Source: Candidatus Heimdallarchaeota archaeon (lineage in GTDB: Archaea; Asgardarchaeota; Heimdallarchaeia; Heimdallarchaeales; Heimdallarchaeaceae). From it: 5,386 bases of DNA. The position numbers were made by a program, and so were the translations under genes. The notes under the pieces are model-generated. The model saw only the letters and a list, made by a program, of their open reading frames with translations. It made no database searches and was not told the origin of the DNA. Within the stretch, counting starts at the first letter, position 1, and each line of letters begins with the position of its first letter. The stretch is from positions 1 through 5,386 of the forward strand of contig JAGLOH010000167.1 of the NCBI GenBank assembly GCA_023139025.1, written 5' to 3'. Positions 4,687 to 5,386 of this stretch are shown here, piece after piece.

Positions 4687-5386
4687 ATGAACAAAAAGAT
4701 TATAGCTGTTGTTCAAGCTCGAATGGATTCATCACGATTACCAGGCAAATCTTTGTTAAAAATAGGTAATTGGGCGATTATAGAGTTAGTAATGGAAAGA
4801 ATAAAGCAATCTTCTGAAATTGATGATGTAGTTCTTGCTACTTCGATTAACCCAAAAGATGATGTTTTAGCAGATTATATTCAAAATAAAGGGTTTACAG
4901 TCTTTAGAGGGTCAGAAGAGGATGTTCTCAGTCGATTCTACAACTCTGTAAAGAACTTTAAGCCAGATGCAGTTCTTAGAGTAACAGGTGATTGTCCACT
5001 AATATCCCCTAAACTAATTGATATGTCAGTTAAAAAATTCAATGAGATGAATGTAGATTATTTTTCATTAGCAATAGGGGAAACCAAGGAAAGAGCATTT
5101 CCTAGAGGTTTTGATGTTGAAATAGCTAGTTTTGCAGCTTTGACTGAAGCGATGAATGAAGCAGAAGAAAAATATGAGAGGGAACATGTAATGCCCTTTC
5201 TTTATACAAATGAAGATAGATATACAACTTATTATCTAGAACCACCACAGGAACATTCTAGACCCGGTTACAGATTATGTGTAGATACGCAAGAAGATTA
5301 TGAGACTATACTAAAAATCTATACTAATTTTCAAGAAAAATTGATTAATACTGATTTTGTGGAAATAATAAGTTTTCTTGATGATA
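4687..5386 (+). CDS. SpsF-type cytidylyltransferase, 3'-partial; likely CMP-nonulosonate synthetase
   Basis: The reading frame is open from ATG 4687 to the window edge, giving 233 residues. Relatives of the SpsF/COG1861 group are about 240-250 residues, so only a short tail should be missing. The N-terminal nucleotide-binding loop VVQARMDSSRLPGKSLL (8-24) is the family signature. LRVTGDCPLI (97-106) carries the metal-binding aspartate D101. FPRGFDVEI (138-146) and EREHVMPFLY (164-173) are further family blocks, and YRLCVDTQEDYETI (195-208) is the usual C-terminal block. The group resembles CMP-KDO and CMP-sialate synthetases. Next to pseI, the likely role is activating pseudaminate with CTP, as PseF does in bacterial pathways; this is inference from context. 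It is cytosolic. Arginine codons are 8 AGA, 1 AGG and 3 CGA, with no CGT, CGC or CGG. Confidence 0.88.
   Translation, partial: MNKKIIAVVQARMDSSRLPGKSLLKIGNWAIIELVMERIKQSSEIDDVVLATSINPKDDVLADYIQNKGFTVFRGSEEDVLSRFYNSVKNFKPDAVLRVTGDCPLISPKLIDMSVKKFNEMNVDYFSLAIGETKERAFPRGFDVEIASFAALTEAMNEAEEKYEREHVMPFLYTNEDRYTTYYLEPPQEHSRPGYRLCVDTQEDYETILKIYTNFQEKLINTDFVEIISFLDD

Noticed and set aside
1..5386. Mobile element, CRISPR array, tRNA or rRNA
   Set aside because: I saw no regularly spaced repeats, paired terminal inverted repeats, intact transposase or structured RNA gene on either strand.

Overview
The window is AT-rich, compact DNA (I estimate roughly one third G+C by eye). It holds five protein-coding genes, one cut by the right edge and one probably cut by the left edge. 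I favour an archaeal source, with moderate confidence. Ribosome-binding sites match the GGTG/GTGAT part of the archaeal anti-Shine-Dalgarno complement. Arginine is mostly AGA in the one gene I tallied. Three start regions carry an AT-only ATATTTT(T)AA element at a TATA-box-like distance, and short T-runs follow gene ends. An AT-rich bacterium is not excluded: a TTGACA / TAAAAT pair and a TATAAT also occur in the 4567-4686 intergenic region. I cannot name a lineage.

Layout from left to right: a tetratricopeptide-repeat protein (+, 3-1058); a polytopic Wzx/MATE-like polysaccharide flippase (-, 1062-2687), convergent with it and only 3 bp away; a 388-bp divergent intergenic region with candidate promoters, a palindrome, an inverted repeat and possible gene debris; a left-handed beta-helix acyltransferase (+, 3076-3510); a pseudaminic acid synthase of the NeuB family (-, 3517-4566), convergent with it and 6 bp away; a 120-bp divergent promoter region; and an SpsF-type cytidylyltransferase (+, 4687 to the edge). 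Every neighbouring pair is on opposite strands, so no two genes here can share a conventional operon mRNA.

Functionally this is part of a surface-glycan locus. PseI would condense a 2,4-diacetamido-2,4,6-trideoxy hexose with phosphoenolpyruvate to give a nine-carbon nonulosonic acid. The SpsF-like enzyme would activate that acid with CTP. The acyltransferase could acetylate a sugar in the same glycan. The flippase would move the lipid-linked product across the membrane. The TPR protein has no evident enzymatic role and could be a scaffold or simply a neighbour. Other pathway genes (dehydratase, aminotransferase, nucleotide hydrolase, N-acetyltransferase) are not in the window and could lie to the right.

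I see no clearly undescribed system, mobile element, CRISPR array or RNA gene. The most interesting signals are regulatory: a near-symmetric TATA-like element that could serve both pseI and the spsF-like gene, recurrence of that element upstream of the other starts, and a hairpin spanning the two convergent stop codons at 3500-3520.
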